From the NCBI GenBank assembly GCA_964235605.1, contig CAXSCR010000002.1, positions 62,001 through 126,000 on the forward strand: a DNA stretch of 64,000 nucleotides, read 5' to 3'. The notes below the pieces were generated by a model. That model was not told the DNA's origin. It did not search any database and worked only from the letters and a program-made list of their open reading frames with translations. Within the stretch, counting starts at the first letter, position 1. Every line of letters begins with the position of its first letter. The stretch is from DATCRE01 sp964235605 (GTDB taxonomy: Bacteria > Bacteroidota > Bacteroidia > Cytophagales > Cyclobacteriaceae). A program made the translations under genes and the position numbers. Shown piece after piece: positions 17,524 to 27,947 of the stretch.

Positions 17524-18142
17524 CGCATGGTAAATATGAAATATAGTTTTGGAAACAATTTTATATAATTGCTAGAAACTATTATAAAATTTCAGATTGG
17601 CAACTGTTTTAATCAGTTCCATGGCCTCTTGCACGAAAACAAACAGTAACTTGACAAAGTAGGATTATTCGATAAAAATAATTTTGCGCCTAAGAATATC
17701 ATACCTATGGTACCGTTATCTCGCTGCCATTAATGTGCTACATCCGGGAAGCTTGTAATGAACGGCTTTATTAACTTTTAGTCGGACTACAATGATAAAT
17801 GATCATTGACTATGTTTCAATATTAATTATGCTAGTATTTTGTATATGGAAAATTGCGATATTATAACTTAGCTATATATTTTTATTTTCATTTTCATTT
17901 GACTGTTCCGTACGCTTTGCGTTCTTGTTGTTTTTTGTGTTGTTTCACCACCTTTTTTTCCGATCTCTGCCATATGCTCACGTGGAACCTTTCCTTAAGT
18001 GAACGACTAATAAAATACGCACCCTAATGACACAGTATATAACCCCTTATTGCATATATTTTAATTCAAGTTTATTTTACTTATTGCCATCATGATAAGA
18101 TATGGCAAAGCGTTATGGGGTTATCTTGTTAGTTCATGAAAA
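17524..18142. other. Gene-free A+T-rich region
   Basis: I see no coding sequence, RNA gene or repeat array. It contains the probable promoter side of the AraC pseudogene. Confidence 0.45.
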
Positions 18143-18148
18143 CTAAAT

Positions 18149-18185
18149 AAAAACGAGCTGCCCTTTAAAGGACAGCTCGTTTTTA
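18149..18185 (-). terminator. Terminator of the Ser/Gly-rich protein gene
   Basis: A stem ACGAGCTG-CCCTTT/AAAGGACAGCTCGT (14 bp with one mismatch), flanked by A-run and T-run on either side, so it can work in both directions. It lies 21 bp beyond the minus-strand stop codon. Confidence 0.85.
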
Positions 18186-18206
18186 TTTTGCTCTAGTATA
18201 TCCGTG

Positions 18207-18695
18207 TTATTTATCAGATGTTCCGGTACCTGAAGTCCCACTTGACCCAGAACCTGAAGTTCCTGAGGAACTGCTACCCGATGTGCCAGAGCTAGAACCC
18301 CTGCCTGATGTTCCGCTTGTACCTGACGTACCACTTGTACCGGATCCTGATGGTGCCAATGAACCATTACCTGATGTTCCAGATCCACTTTCACTCTTAC
18401 TATTATTACCAGAACCATTAGCTTTCCCATTTTGTCCTGATGTACCTGTATGTTTTTTCATTTTAGTACCATGAGTTTTTTGTGTGCTAGTTCCTTGATC
18501 AGTTGTTGAGTTATTACTTTGACCTTTCTTATAATGATTACTGCTTTGTTTGTCTTGATCGGTTTTATTTTGATCAGTCTGTGTTGACTGAGAACCTGAC
18601 CCTGAACTTGAACCTGACCCAGATCCTGTTTGTGCATTTACGGCTGACAAGCTAATTATTAGCGCGCCAGCCATTGTTAACATTAACTTTTTCAT
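18207..18695 (-). CDS. Exported Ser/Gly/Thr-rich low-complexity protein
   Basis: 162 aa. A clear signal peptide (MKKLMLTMAGALIISLSAVN, cut after NAQ) is followed by an almost wholly Ser/Gly/Thr/Asn/Gln sequence. It opens with SG repeats and has a Lys-rich centre (residues 45-85). It ends with tandem SGTSG-type pentapeptide repeats (about residues 110-160). No folded domain or sorting domain is visible. It would be a flexible periplasmic or secreted protein; a matrix, surface or stress role is possible but not shown. The gene has its own -7-like element and a strong terminator, supporting that it is real despite low complexity. Confidence 0.72.
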   Translation of the reverse strand: MKKLMLTMAGALIISLSAVNAQTGSGSGSSSGSGSQSTQTDQNKTDQDKQSSNHYKKGQSNNSTTDQGTSTQKTHGTKMKKHTGTSGQNGKANGSGNNSKSESGSGTSGNGSLAPSGSGTSGTSGTSGTSGRGSSSGTSGSSSSGTSGSGSSGTSGTGTSDK

Positions 18696-18755
18696 ATTAT
18701 TTAAATTTTTGGTTATACGTTACCGTTTTTATTTAATAAACTATGCCATGATTGA

Positions 18756-18763
18756 CAAATGTA
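18756..18763 (-). promoter_or_regulatory. Probable -7 element (TACATTTG) for the Ser/Gly-rich protein gene
   Basis: On the minus strand TACATTTG matches TAnnTTTG and lies about 60 bp upstream of the start codon at 18695. A clear -33 TTG at the usual spacing is not evident, so confidence is moderate. Confidence 0.4.
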
Positions 18764-18831
18764 TTTATGTCGACAAATTGTAAAATATAGCGACGAATTT
18801 ATACGAGTAAAGTAAATGGTTTTACTGGATT

Positions 18832-18839
18832 TATATTTG
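18832..18839 (+). promoter_or_regulatory. Possible -7 element (TATATTTG)
   Basis: Exact TAnnTTTG match 92 bp upstream of the small open frame at 18932. No good -33 element seen. Confidence 0.25.
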
Positions 18840-18931
18840 TGTGGAACTTCTTCCTATGTTTACAATAATATGTCTAAGTCTATATCGAAATTTGTTAGTG
18901 TAAGGAATCATTTAAGACATAAACCAAAATT

Positions 18932-19150
18932 ATGATCATTAATGGTCTTATTCCTACTTTGTCAAGCTTTGAAATAATGTATCTAGATGTGAACGAAACA
19001 GCTCAACTCATCCTTTACGCAGCTGATCTGAACTGCCATGAGATAATTTTCAGCGCTGCGGGCGGTAGTTATCTGTATGAGGTAGGCTCAACTGCGGCGC
19101 TCCGCATCCATTCAGGCTACATATTTATCGCCACAGAAGAGATGCTTTAG
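18932..19150 (+). CDS. Small hypothetical protein (72 aa)
   Basis: A 72-codon frame of reasonable protein composition (MIINGLIPTL...AAGGSYLYEV...GYIFIATEEML). It has no recognised domain, signal or membrane segment. A possible -7 element lies upstream. It is isolated in a gene-poor region, so it may not be a real gene. Confidence 0.28.
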   Translation: MIINGLIPTLSSFEIMYLDVNETAQLILYAADLNCHEIIFSAAGGSYLYEVGSTAALRIHSGYIFIATEEML

Positions 19151-20286
19151 ATCGGGCAGGCAGATTCTATATCCGGTTCAGTTAGGTCATACGAATAGTA
19201 GTCTGACAAAGTCGGATTAATACTGTACTATATGGAAGGATAATAGTCAAAAGGGAATACTTTGATAAAAAGTATTGAAGTTTATGATATGTAATGAAAC
19301 TTATGATATGTGGAGCAAACAACTACCTGTCTATTTATATGGCTGATTTATAGAAGTAGTATTGAAATGTTTGATAGCTACTGTGAGCAGTAATGTAAAT
19401 AATGTTTAATAAAGTGTACCCTGATAACACAACAGCGTTCATAATTAACGAATTACTTTATGCATTATAATTATGCGCTTATGAATATTTTATGATGAAG
19501 ATAGACATTATTAACATAGTGCAAATCAAAAATACGTTTTCCCAAAATCTGTTGGTCAATTTCTGGTTCATGTACGAGAGTATTATTGCCATAGGTAGTT
19601 TAAAATTATGGTGTAAAGATATGTGTGACGACACTTTCTTATTAGTAAGTTTTGGTGCTGACATTACATGGAAGTCAAACCATATCCAATAAAAATAGGA
19701 TTAATAAAACAGTCGCTGAAGGTCGAATTAAATAGGTTGAGCGGTTAGAAATGGTTTTGTAGTTGGTTATAAGAATCAAGAATCGCGGATGAAAGTAAAT
19801 TATCACGGTCTTATTTAGAAAAAATAATTATTTCATACCAGTTAAACTTAGGTAACCGCAAAAACGGATTTTTTAAAGGGTAGTTCTAATGTATTCTTGC
19901 TGATAGCTGAATCTAAACATGGGTGCGAAGCATGGTATTAATTGAATTTTCTACTTATGCCGGCCGCAATTTATTTAAAATACATCACGTGAAGATTTTA
20001 AGCATGCTATTAATTTCTTGACATAGATGTTAAAAACGTCTGATTAGTTGTAAAGCAAGTTGATATGAGCTTAAATGTGCACTTATTAGAATTACAGACC
20101 ACTTAAGAGAAGGATAAGCATCGTATTATTATAACGTTGAAATTCGTGCTATAATTGGCGTCCTGGTAACTTCATTCATATCATTTTCCGAATCCATAAA
20201 CGGTATGACATAGCTACATTTATTATCAGTATATTCGTATTCTTCGCAATTAAATGAACTAAGTAACTCAAGAAGGTAGGTAGCCC
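19151..20286. other. Long gene-poor region upstream of the chitinase-linked kinase
   Basis: About 1.1 kb of A+T-rich DNA. Two opposing frames near 19.48-19.69 kb overlap each other and have no protein-like features. I see no RNA gene. The last 200 bp should contain the promoter of the sensor kinase gene. Confidence 0.45.
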
Positions 20287-23200
20287 ATGGGTATTCAGCG
20301 ATTCGCCTTTCTTATGCTAGCTGCATTTTTACTGTTTGCTAGTAACGCCGCAATAACGGCTCAGGAGAAGGATATAAAATTTGATCATATAACCGTAGAT
20401 GCTGGGTTACCCAGCAACACCGTTAACGCTGTTATACGCGATAGTCGTGGCTTCATTTGGATTGCCACAGAAAATGGTATAAGCCGTTATGATGGTTATA
20501 CGTTTGAAAATTATCGATCTAATGAAAAGGATCCACTAACAATAAGCAGCAACCTCGCTTACTTTGTCTTCGAAGATAAGCACCAACGTTTATGGGTTGG
20601 TTCCGAAAAAGGTTTAGATCTATTAAATCGCGCAAGTGATGGATTTGATACCCATTTTTTTAAAGGAATTCCGGTTCGATCAATTTATAGTGACAGTAAG
20701 CATAATTTATGGATAGGCAGTGACGAAGGGCTGTATTTGTACGATGAGAAGTTACGCGTGTTCACTAAGCCATTTGGCAATCTCTTTGATTCTGAAAATG
20801 ATCAGTATAATACCATTCCAACCATAGTAGAAGATCATCGTGGAGATCTGTGGATAGGAACATCTAATAAAGGGGTTTATGTGTACAACTTTAAAGAACA
20901 AGCATTTAGGATTTTTAATCATAATGACGATCGCAAAGGCTCACTGAGCAATGACAATGTTAGAAAGATTATCGTGGATCATGATCATAACATCTGGGTA
21001 GCAACATATGGTGGTGGTCTGAACGTGTTTAGGCATGACACAGAAACATTCAAAAGTTTTATCAATGAACCGCAGAATACTTCCAGTATTTCTGCCAACC
21101 TAATACCCACCATATGGGAAGATGACCAGGGTATGATTTGGATTGGCACTGATGGAAAAGGGATAGATATATTTGATCATAAGAAAAATGTTTTCCATCA
21201 CATTGTTCATTCACCTTACAATTCAAAGAGCCTTAATAATAATGTTGTGCGCTCAATCAATAGTGATGGTAGAGGCGGCATTTGGATTGGTACGTACGCA
21301 GGTGGTGTTAACTTTTTTAATCTGAATACAGAAGCATTTTTCCATTATAAAGTGCCTACTTTCAATGGAAACAATTCAGTTACTTCCTTTGCCGAGGAAA
21401 AGAATGGAAATTTATGGATTGGTACCGACGGGGGCGGTTTATGTTATTTTAACAGAACCTCCGGACAATTTATAAGTTTTACTTACGATGAGATTTCTAA
21501 AAACAGTATAAGTGATAACCGTATTATTTCTTTGGTACTCAGCGAAGATGGTATATTATGGATAGGTACTTATTTGGGTGGCTTGTGTAAGTATAATCTG
21601 AAAACAAAATTATTTACCAGATACAACGATACTGATCGTTCTTTGTTGAGTGACAATATCATTTGGACTTTATTACAGGATAGTAAAAAAAGGATTTGGG
21701 CAGGGACTAACAAAGGGTTAAATATTTATAATCCAAGCAATGATACTTTCCGTCATCTAGACATCACTAATTCCAACCTAAGTAATCGTATGGTTCGCTC
21801 CATGTATGAAGATGATAAAAAAAGACTTTGGATTGGTACACAAGCAGGATTGAATTTGCTCAATCAAGATGAAAATAGTTTTATTGTTATGAAGAGCAAT
21901 TCTACGAAAAACAGTTTAAGCAATGATTGGATTCGAACAATAAATCAAGATGGTAAAGGAAATATTTGGGTGGGAACCTTTGAAGGATTGAATTTATTAA
22001 ATGAAGCTACGAGGTCATTTGAATCTTTTAAAGAGTCTGATGGATTGCCTGATAATGTAGTTTCCGGGATTCTTAGCGATCAATCCAATAAGGTCTGGAT
22101 AAGTACAGGTAGAGGTTTGGCCTGGTTTGATCTACAAACCAAAGAAATTAAAAGCTATTCGGTTAATGATGGGCTGCAGGACAAACAGTTTAACATAAAT
22201 GCTTGTTATAAGACATTACAAGGTGAATTTTTGTTTGGCGGAAATAATGGCTTCACGCTTTTTATACCCAATGTAATTACACAGGCAAAGAGTAATCGCT
22301 TTGCACCACCTTTAGCGCTGACAGGTTTTAAAATTTTTAACAAAGATGTTTTACCAGATAAAGCTAGGTCCCCATTGGTACAGCCCATTAATGAAACCCG
22401 CCAGATCAAATTACCTTATGATCAAAACATTCTTACTTTTGAATTCGCTGCATTAAACTTTATTCAGCCTGAAAATAACCAATACGCATATCGCTTATTA
22501 GGTTTCGAAGATGATTGGAATTATGTAGGTAACAAGAGAACCACTACGTATACTAATCTGGAACCAGGCAAATATACCTTTCAGGTTAAAGCTTCAAATA
22601 ATGATGGCCTTTGGAACGAAGAAGGAATTTCGCTTGCGTTGTTAATTAATCCTCCATTTTGGGGTACCTGGTGGTTTAAAACTATTATTGCTATAATTGT
22701 TGGCTCCATAGGTTTATGGATTTTACGTGTTGTACAGAATAGAATACGAGAGAAAATAAGAATCAATAAGCTTATTGCTGAACTTGAGATTAAAGCACTC
22801 ATCTCGCAGATGAATCCACATTTTATATTTAATTGCCTTACCTCCATACAAGAGCTTATCATGGCTAATAAGCAAGAAGAATCCATGCACTATTTAAATC
22901 AGTTCTCTAGGTTGCTTAGAACTGTTCTGCAAAGCTCAGAGAAAAATTTTATACCCTTGGAGCTAGAGTTAACATTATTGGAACTATACCTGGAGTTAGA
23001 AGCAATGAGATTTGATCAACAGTTTCAATATAAAGTAACGGTAGATGAAGAAATGGATCTTGATGATATCAACATTCCATCTTTTCTGATCCAGCCTTTT
23101 GTAGAAAATGCATTATGGCATGGACTCATGCATAAAAGTGGCAATAGAAAATTGAGCATATCATTCACAATAGAAAATGATGATATTCTCATATGCAAAA

Positions 23201-23484
23201 TAGAAGACAATGGCATTGGCCGCGAAAAGGCTATGCAGATAAGGAGTAAAAGCATCAAGGCAGCTTATCAATCGATGGGGATTAAGATTATAAAAGAGCG
23301 CATTAACTTAATGAAAGAACAGAACCCTATTGCAGATTTGAAGATCATTGATATGTTTGATAATAAGGGGGAACCAAAGGGAACCACAGTTATCATTAAA
23401 CTCCCCTTGGACATGAATGAATCTTATGGCAATCCACAATCATACAGTAGTATAATCGAACATCATTTTAAAACGGAATCATAG
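20287..23484 (+). CDS. Two-component propeller sensor histidine kinase (LytS/YehU-type kinase core)
   Basis: 1065 aa. Signal peptide (residues 1-26), then about 14 two-component-propeller repeats (residues about 30-680) with recurring WIGT and IWIGTxxGGL words, forming two periplasmic beta-propellers as in SusR/BT-type hybrid sensors. A Y_Y_Y domain (YAYRLLGFEDDWNYVG, LEPGKYTFQVKASNNDG) and one membrane helix (about 795-815, FKTIIAIIVGSIGLWILRVV) follow. The cytoplasmic part is a His_kinase of the LytS/YehU class: phosphoacceptor H845 in SQMNPHFIFNCL, N-box FVENALWHG, G-box EDNGIGREKA. It has no fused receiver; the partner LytTR regulator overlaps by one base. It lies immediately upstream of the chitinase genes and could sense chitin fragments, which is inference. 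Confidence 0.92.
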   Translation: MGIQRFAFLMLAAFLLFASNAAITAQEKDIKFDHITVDAGLPSNTVNAVIRDSRGFIWIATENGISRYDGYTFENYRSNEKDPLTISSNLAYFVFEDKHQRLWVGSEKGLDLLNRASDGFDTHFFKGIPVRSIYSDSKHNLWIGSDEGLYLYDEKLRVFTKPFGNLFDSENDQYNTIPTIVEDHRGDLWIGTSNKGVYVYNFKEQAFRIFNHNDDRKGSLSNDNVRKIIVDHDHNIWVATYGGGLNVFRHDTETFKSFINEPQNTSSISANLIPTIWEDDQGMIWIGTDGKGIDIFDHKKNVFHHIVHSPYNSKSLNNNVVRSINSDGRGGIWIGTYAGGVNFFNLNTEAFFHYKVPTFNGNNSVTSFAEEKNGNLWIGTDGGGLCYFNRTSGQFISFTYDEISKNSISDNRIISLVLSEDGILWIGTYLGGLCKYNLKTKLFTRYNDTDRSLLSDNIIWTLLQDSKKRIWAGTNKGLNIYNPSNDTFRHLDITNSNLSNRMVRSMYEDDKKRLWIGTQAGLNLLNQDENSFIVMKSNSTKNSLSNDWIRTINQDGKGNIWVGTFEGLNLLNEATRSFESFKESDGLPDNVVSGILSDQSNKVWISTGRGLAWFDLQTKEIKSYSVNDGLQDKQFNINACYKTLQGEFLFGGNNGFTLFIPNVITQAKSNRFAPPLALTGFKIFNKDVLPDKARSPLVQPINETRQIKLPYDQNILTFEFAALNFIQPENNQYAYRLLGFEDDWNYVGNKRTTTYTNLEPGKYTFQVKASNNDGLWNEEGISLALLINPPFWGTWWFKTIIAIIVGSIGLWILRVVQNRIREKIRINKLIAELEIKALISQMNPHFIFNCLTSIQELIMANKQEESMHYLNQFSRLLRTVLQSSEKNFIPLELELTLLELYLELEAMRFDQQFQYKVTVDEEMDLDDINIPSFLIQPFVENALWHGLMHKSGNRKLSISFTIENDDILICKIEDNGIGREKAMQIRSKSIKAAYQSMGIKIIKERINLMKEQNPIADLKIIDMFDNKGEPKGTTVIIKLPLDMNESYGNPQSYSSIIEHHFKTES

Positions 23485-24224
23485 TGGTAAAGGCTTTAAT
23501 CATAGATGATGAAAGTAGAGCAAGCAATTTGCTTCGAATGACTATGGAACGAGATTTCGGTGGCAAGTTTATTATTGAAACTGCCCAAGGTCCGGAAGAA
23601 GGTCTTCGAAAAATTGTAAGCTTCAACCCTGAACTGCTTTTTCTTGATATAGAAATGCCATTAATGAGTGGTTTTGATTTATTAGCGGCATCACCAAATT
23701 TAAACTTTAAAGTTATTTTCACTACAGCATATGATCAGTATGCAATCCGCGCCATACGATATAATGCTTTAGATTATTTATTAAAGCCAATAAGTTCAAG
23801 AGAACTAGCTGAGGCTGTTGATAGATTTCTAAAGCAGCGAAATGATAATAAAGATGTATACGAAAAACAATTAGAAAATTTTGTATCCCGGAAGGATAAA
23901 AGCCTTGCAATAACCACATATGATGGTGTTGTGTTTTTGGAAATTGAAAAAATAATTCGCTGTGAAGCAGATTTGAATTATACGAAGTTCTTTCTGATTG
24001 ATAAGGATTTCATATCTTCTAAAACACTCAAGGAGTATGAAGATCTATTAGGAATTCATGACCATTTTATGCGTGTTCATCGCTCGCACTTAGTTAACCT
24101 TAATTATGTGTTAAAGTTGAAGAATGATGGCTCTTTAATTCTTAAAGACAATTCCATTATACCCGTATCCCGAAGGCGGAAGGATGAGGTCGTGAAAAAA
24201 TTAAATTTAAATCGGAAGCGATAG
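23484..24224 (+). CDS. LytTR-family response regulator
   Basis: 246 aa. The GTG start at 23484 shares its G with the last base of the kinase stop codon, so the pair is translationally coupled. Residues 1-120 form a receiver domain with acidic pocket DD (8-9), phosphoacceptor D55 (LLFLDIEMPLMSG) and the conserved K of LLKPIS. Residues about 140-246 form a LytTR DNA-binding domain (DGVVFLEIEKIIRCEADLNY...MRVHRSHLVNLNYV...IPVSRRRKDEV). With the upstream LytS-type kinase this is a complete LytS/LytR-like system. The nearest likely targets are the secreted chitinase genes downstream. Confidence 0.94.
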   Translation: MVKALIIDDESRASNLLRMTMERDFGGKFIIETAQGPEEGLRKIVSFNPELLFLDIEMPLMSGFDLLAASPNLNFKVIFTTAYDQYAIRAIRYNALDYLLKPISSRELAEAVDRFLKQRNDNKDVYEKQLENFVSRKDKSLAITTYDGVVFLEIEKIIRCEADLNYTKFFLIDKDFISSKTLKEYEDLLGIHDHFMRVHRSHLVNLNYVLKLKNDGSLILKDNSIIPVSRRRKDEVVKKLNLNRKR

Positions 24225-24481
24225 ATTTTAAACAAAAAAAACTTTTTCAAACAGTACTAAATTAAAATTAGTATATTTCGTCACTAAGTGCATCGGCGAT
24301 ATAAGATTCTGCCAAAACCTGTATGTCGAAATTATATTCTTTAATACCTTATAAATCGTGTTTTGAATACCGTTTAATAATTCAGCACTGCCATTCAATC
24401 ATTGCATTTTACTATTACTAATGAATTGGTAATATTTATAAAACCCTTCTAGCAAAAAGTACAGTTGAAATCGTTTGCAAT

Positions 24482-24516
24482 ACCTAACCTAAACCTATAA
24501 ATAAACCTAAACCTAT
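24482..24516 (+). promoter_or_regulatory. CCTAAACCTAT leader motif (two copies) before the first chitinase gene
   Basis: ACCTAACCTAAACCTATAAA at 24482 and AAACCTAAACCTAT at 24503-24516, only 6 bp before the ATG. The identical 14-mer occurs at 39903-39916, 2 bp before the ATG of the last chitinase gene. It could be an operator, a translational control site or an initiation-region element. Confidence 0.45.
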
Positions 24517-24522
24517 ACCTTT

Positions 24523-27500
24523 ATGTTAAAATTTCGCCCAAATCGATATTATCTCTCTTTGTTATTACGGATTTGTAGTTTCTTACTTTTCGTCTTTTTT
24601 CTTACGCCACTAGCCGCGCAAGTTAATACAGGGGGTTCAGCAACTACCGCTAACCACCAGAAGCAAATAATTGGTTACATAACGAATTGGGATGCATGGA
24701 AAGCAGCTGCTGCAGGGGTACCTGCTCAAGGTGCACTCAACCATTTAAACATTGATTATGGAAAGTATACTATTTTGAACTTCTCATTTTTTGGTGTAGC
24801 AAAAGATGGTTCATTACACAGCGGGGATTTAAGAAATAAAAATATTTATCAAGCAGGCGCAGTTCAAGAGCCGGGGCCAATCTTGCATCCTGATCTTTAT
24901 AGCAGTTGGGATTGGTATTTATTATTTGGTGAACTTGAACTCATTCAATATATAAGTGCTGCCGTAGTAACGCGTGCAACGGCACAAGGATTTCAGTGTG
25001 TAGAAAATGGTACTACCTGGTCATTCCCTAAATTAGGAATTATGAATCAGGCCCTTCCCATGCCTCTGCATATAGATGGTGGCGCACCAGGTTTAATTGA
25101 CTTAGCACATCAGAAAGGTGTTAAAGTTGTGGCTTCAATTGGTGGTTGGAGTATGTGTAAACATTACCCAGAAATGGCCGCAGATCCTGCTAAGAGACAA
25201 AAATTTGTAGATGATTGCGTTAAACTTATTAACACAGGTTTTGATGGTATTGATTTAGACTGGGAGTATCCAGGTCCATTTTCTGGAATGAACTTTACAG
25301 GTACGCAAGCAGATTATACTAATTTTACAGCACTGGTACAAGCTATACGCACCGCTATTGGTCCCAGTAAATTAATTACAGCAGCATTCTCTGCTGACCC
25401 TAAGAAACTTAAAGATTTTAATTGGACTGCATTGAACAGTACCATGAACTACTTCAATATTATGTCTTATGATTATAATGGGGGATGGTCAAACAAGGCG
25501 GGACACAATGCTCCGATCTTTGATTATCCAAATTCAGAAGAGCCCACCTTTAACTGGCAAACAGCGCACGCTGCATTAATATCGTATGGTGCTTCTCCTA
25601 GCAAAATTAACATGGGTAGCCCCTTCTATGGAAGAGGTGTAATTACCAGTGGCACTGCTGCATTAAACGCGGCTACTGTAAAAAGAAGCGAAACGGTACA
25701 ACCTGATGGACCCATTACAACATGTGCTGACTATACCAACTGGCCTAAAGACGTTTACGATGGTACACCAAGTTATTTCTTTGTGAAGCAAGTAGCGCTG
25801 GGAGCAGGAAGTGGATGGACACGCGGATGGGATAACAATGCGAAAGCACCTTATTTAACAAAGGGAAGTTATTTCTTAAGTTATGATGATGAAGAATCTA
25901 TTGGACATAAAGCGCAATTTATTAAAGATAATAACTTAGCAGGAACCATAGTATGGACAGTCTTTGGAGATCTTGAATTAAGTGGAAGTGTTACTACATT
26001 TGGTAAACTTTTACGCTATTCAACTGTAAAATCTGTTCTAGTAAACAAACTCAATGAAGTATTTGCGCAAAGCAGCAGTGGCTTACCTACCGTTACGGTT
26101 ACTAGCCCTGCAAATGGAAGCAACTTTACTACAGGCGCAAGCATAGTAGTTAACGCGACTGCTTCTGATGCGGGTGGAAGTATTACTAAGGTTGAATTTT
26201 TACTCGATGATGTTAAGGTAGGTGAAGATACTTCATCGCCTTACAGCTATACCATAACTAACATTGCCAGCGGTTCGCATACACTAGCCGCACGCGCAAC
26301 AGATAATTCAGGCAACATCGTAACATCTTCAGTTAGTATAACTGCTGGAACAACCACTAATACACCGCCTACGGTATCTTTACAATCGCCAACCAACGGC
26401 TCATCTTTTGCTACAGGGTCGAGCATAACAATTACTGCTACTGCAGCAGATGCGGGTGGAAGCGTAACAAAAGTTGAATTTTTTCAAAGCGGAACTAAAC
26501 TAGGTGAAGATGCATCATCACCTTATGAATATGTATGGACAGGTGTTTCTGCCGGAACCTATTCACTTACTGCCAAAGCAACTGATAATGGCGGGCTATC
26601 AACCACATCGGCAGCAGCAAGTATAACCGTAACTACGGGGTCAACTTGCACTGTGCCTGCATGGAATGCAGCAACAGCATACAACGGTGCTGCGCAAGTT
26701 TCACGTAGCGGTAACAAATACACAGCAAAATGGTGGACACAAAATGAAGACCCTTTAGTTAAAAGCGGACCTGATGATGTGTGGAAATTGGACGGACCTT
26801 GTGGCGGCGGTGGAAACTTAAATCCATCAGCAAGCATTACAGCACCTGCTAATAATGCAAGCTTCAGTGCCCCTGCTACTATTACCATTAGTGCAACGGC
26901 AACAGATAGCGATGGTACTATTACCAAAGTTGAGTTTTACAATGGAGCAACGTTATTAGGAACAGACACATCAAGTCCATATAGCTATAGCTGGAATAGC
27001 GTAGGTGCTGGTACCTACACAATAACAGCTAAGGCTACTGATAATTTAAATGCTGCGAGTACATCAGCTGGAATTACAGTTAGTGTTAATGCGACAGGTA
27101 ATATTAATCCTACTGCTTCTATCAGTGTTAATAATACAACCTTCACTGCACCCGCATCTGTTATAATTAGCGCCACAGCAACAGACAGCGATGGTACAAT
27201 CAGTAAAGTTGATTTCTATAATGGAAGTACATTGTTAGGAACAGATACTTCTAATCCTTATAGCTACACTTGGTCAAATGTTGCCGCAGGCACTTATACA
27301 GTAACGGCAAGAGCAACAGACAATGCAGGTGGAATAGGGGCATCCGCAGGAATTAATATAACAGTAACAGCGAGTGGTGGTACTTGTGCCACAACTCCCC
27401 AATACGTTACCAGTGGAGGTAACTACGGCGCTGGAAGTATTGTAAAGAATGTTGGCAATCAATATGAGTGTAAACCTTGGCCTTACTCTGGCTGGTGTGG

Positions 27501-27873
27501 TGCTTCACCTGTTGCTTATGCACCAGGTACAGGAACGAATTGGACCGATGCTTGGATATTAAAAGGAAGTTGTGGCGCTCGCATTGCATTCGAAGACGCG
27601 GAAGAAACTATATTAGAATCTAAAGATTTGTCTATATATCCTAACCCAGGTATAGCAGGTAAAGACCAATCAGTTACGTTGGTATTTGATAAGAATGCAG
27701 GCCACGTTCGTGTTAACCTTCTAAACGCCAATGGAACAGGCATAATTTCAAATAGCTATCGCAATGTAAAAACTACACTCCGCGTAGAGTTACCCTTCCT
27801 ATCGAATGGCCTCTATGTAGTTCACGTACAAGGCGAAGTTAAGTCGTGGGTAAAAAAATATTTAGTTAAATAA
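24523..27873 (+). CDS. Secreted modular GH18 chitinase with T9SS sorting domain (1116 aa)
   Basis: Signal peptide 1-33 (ends LAAQ). The GH18 TIM barrel spans about residues 48-510, with SIGGWSM on beta-3 and the catalytic DxxDxDxE as D241-G-I-D244-L-D246-W-E248 (acid E248), followed by NIMSYDYNGGW. Then come two Ig-like (Big/fibronectin-like) modules at 525-705. A classical CBM5/12 chitin-binding module follows at about 709-760 (AWNAATAYNGAAQVS, YTAKWWTQNEDP), then two more Ig-like modules. A second Cys-bounded carbohydrate-binding-like module spans 955-1017 (QYVTSGGNY...WPYSGWC...YAPGTGTNW). A T9SS type A tail starts with LSIYPNPG near 1035. It hydrolyses chitin outside the cell. It has its own terminator and leads a cluster of six related genes. 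Confidence 0.95.
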   Translation: MLKFRPNRYYLSLLLRICSFLLFVFFLTPLAAQVNTGGSATTANHQKQIIGYITNWDAWKAAAAGVPAQGALNHLNIDYGKYTILNFSFFGVAKDGSLHSGDLRNKNIYQAGAVQEPGPILHPDLYSSWDWYLLFGELELIQYISAAVVTRATAQGFQCVENGTTWSFPKLGIMNQALPMPLHIDGGAPGLIDLAHQKGVKVVASIGGWSMCKHYPEMAADPAKRQKFVDDCVKLINTGFDGIDLDWEYPGPFSGMNFTGTQADYTNFTALVQAIRTAIGPSKLITAAFSADPKKLKDFNWTALNSTMNYFNIMSYDYNGGWSNKAGHNAPIFDYPNSEEPTFNWQTAHAALISYGASPSKINMGSPFYGRGVITSGTAALNAATVKRSETVQPDGPITTCADYTNWPKDVYDGTPSYFFVKQVALGAGSGWTRGWDNNAKAPYLTKGSYFLSYDDEESIGHKAQFIKDNNLAGTIVWTVFGDLELSGSVTTFGKLLRYSTVKSVLVNKLNEVFAQSSSGLPTVTVTSPANGSNFTTGASIVVNATASDAGGSITKVEFLLDDVKVGEDTSSPYSYTITNIASGSHTLAARATDNSGNIVTSSVSITAGTTTNTPPTVSLQSPTNGSSFATGSSITITATAADAGGSVTKVEFFQSGTKLGEDASSPYEYVWTGVSAGTYSLTAKATDNGGLSTTSAAASITVTTGSTCTVPAWNAATAYNGAAQVSRSGNKYTAKWWTQNEDPLVKSGPDDVWKLDGPCGGGGNLNPSASITAPANNASFSAPATITISATATDSDGTITKVEFYNGATLLGTDTSSPYSYSWNSVGAGTYTITAKATDNLNAASTSAGITVSVNATGNINPTASISVNNTTFTAPASVIISATATDSDGTISKVDFYNGSTLLGTDTSNPYSYTWSNVAAGTYTVTARATDNAGGIGASAGINITVTASGGTCATTPQYVTSGGNYGAGSIVKNVGNQYECKPWPYSGWCGASPVAYAPGTGTNWTDAWILKGSCGARIAFEDAEETILESKDLSIYPNPGIAGKDQSVTLVFDKNAGHVRVNLLNANGTGIISNSYRNVKTTLRVELPFLSNGLYVVHVQGEVKSWVKKYLVK

Positions 27874-27880
27874 AACTTTT

Positions 27881-27919
27881 AAATGAAATTGGGAAAGAAG
27901 TTCTTTTTCAATTTCATTT
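27881..27919 (+). terminator. Terminator after the first chitinase gene
   Basis: An 11-bp stem AAATGAAATTG/CAATTTCATTT encloses a second purine/pyrimidine pairing (GAAAGAA/TTCTTTTTC) and ends in T-rich sequence. Confidence 0.8.
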
Positions 27920-27947
27920 TATACCACCATCATATAAACAGCGTCGT

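Noticed and set aside
18143..18430. 95-codon minus-strand frame overlapping the Ser/Gly-rich gene
   Set aside because: Frame-shifted shadow of repeat DNA; the signal-peptide-bearing frame is the real one.
17650..19225. Similar words TGACAAAGTAGGATTA (17.65 kb) and TGACAAAGTCGGATTA (19.2 kb)
   Set aside because: Match too short and without structure; may be chance or very old repeat remnants.
19479..19692. Two opposite, overlapping 61-66-codon frames
   Set aside because: A+T-rich random-type frames without start context, motif or partner.
26559..26927. 122-codon frame on the minus strand inside the first chitinase
   Set aside because: Shadow of the Ser/Thr/Ala-rich Ig-module coding sequence; similar antisense frames recur at each module copy.
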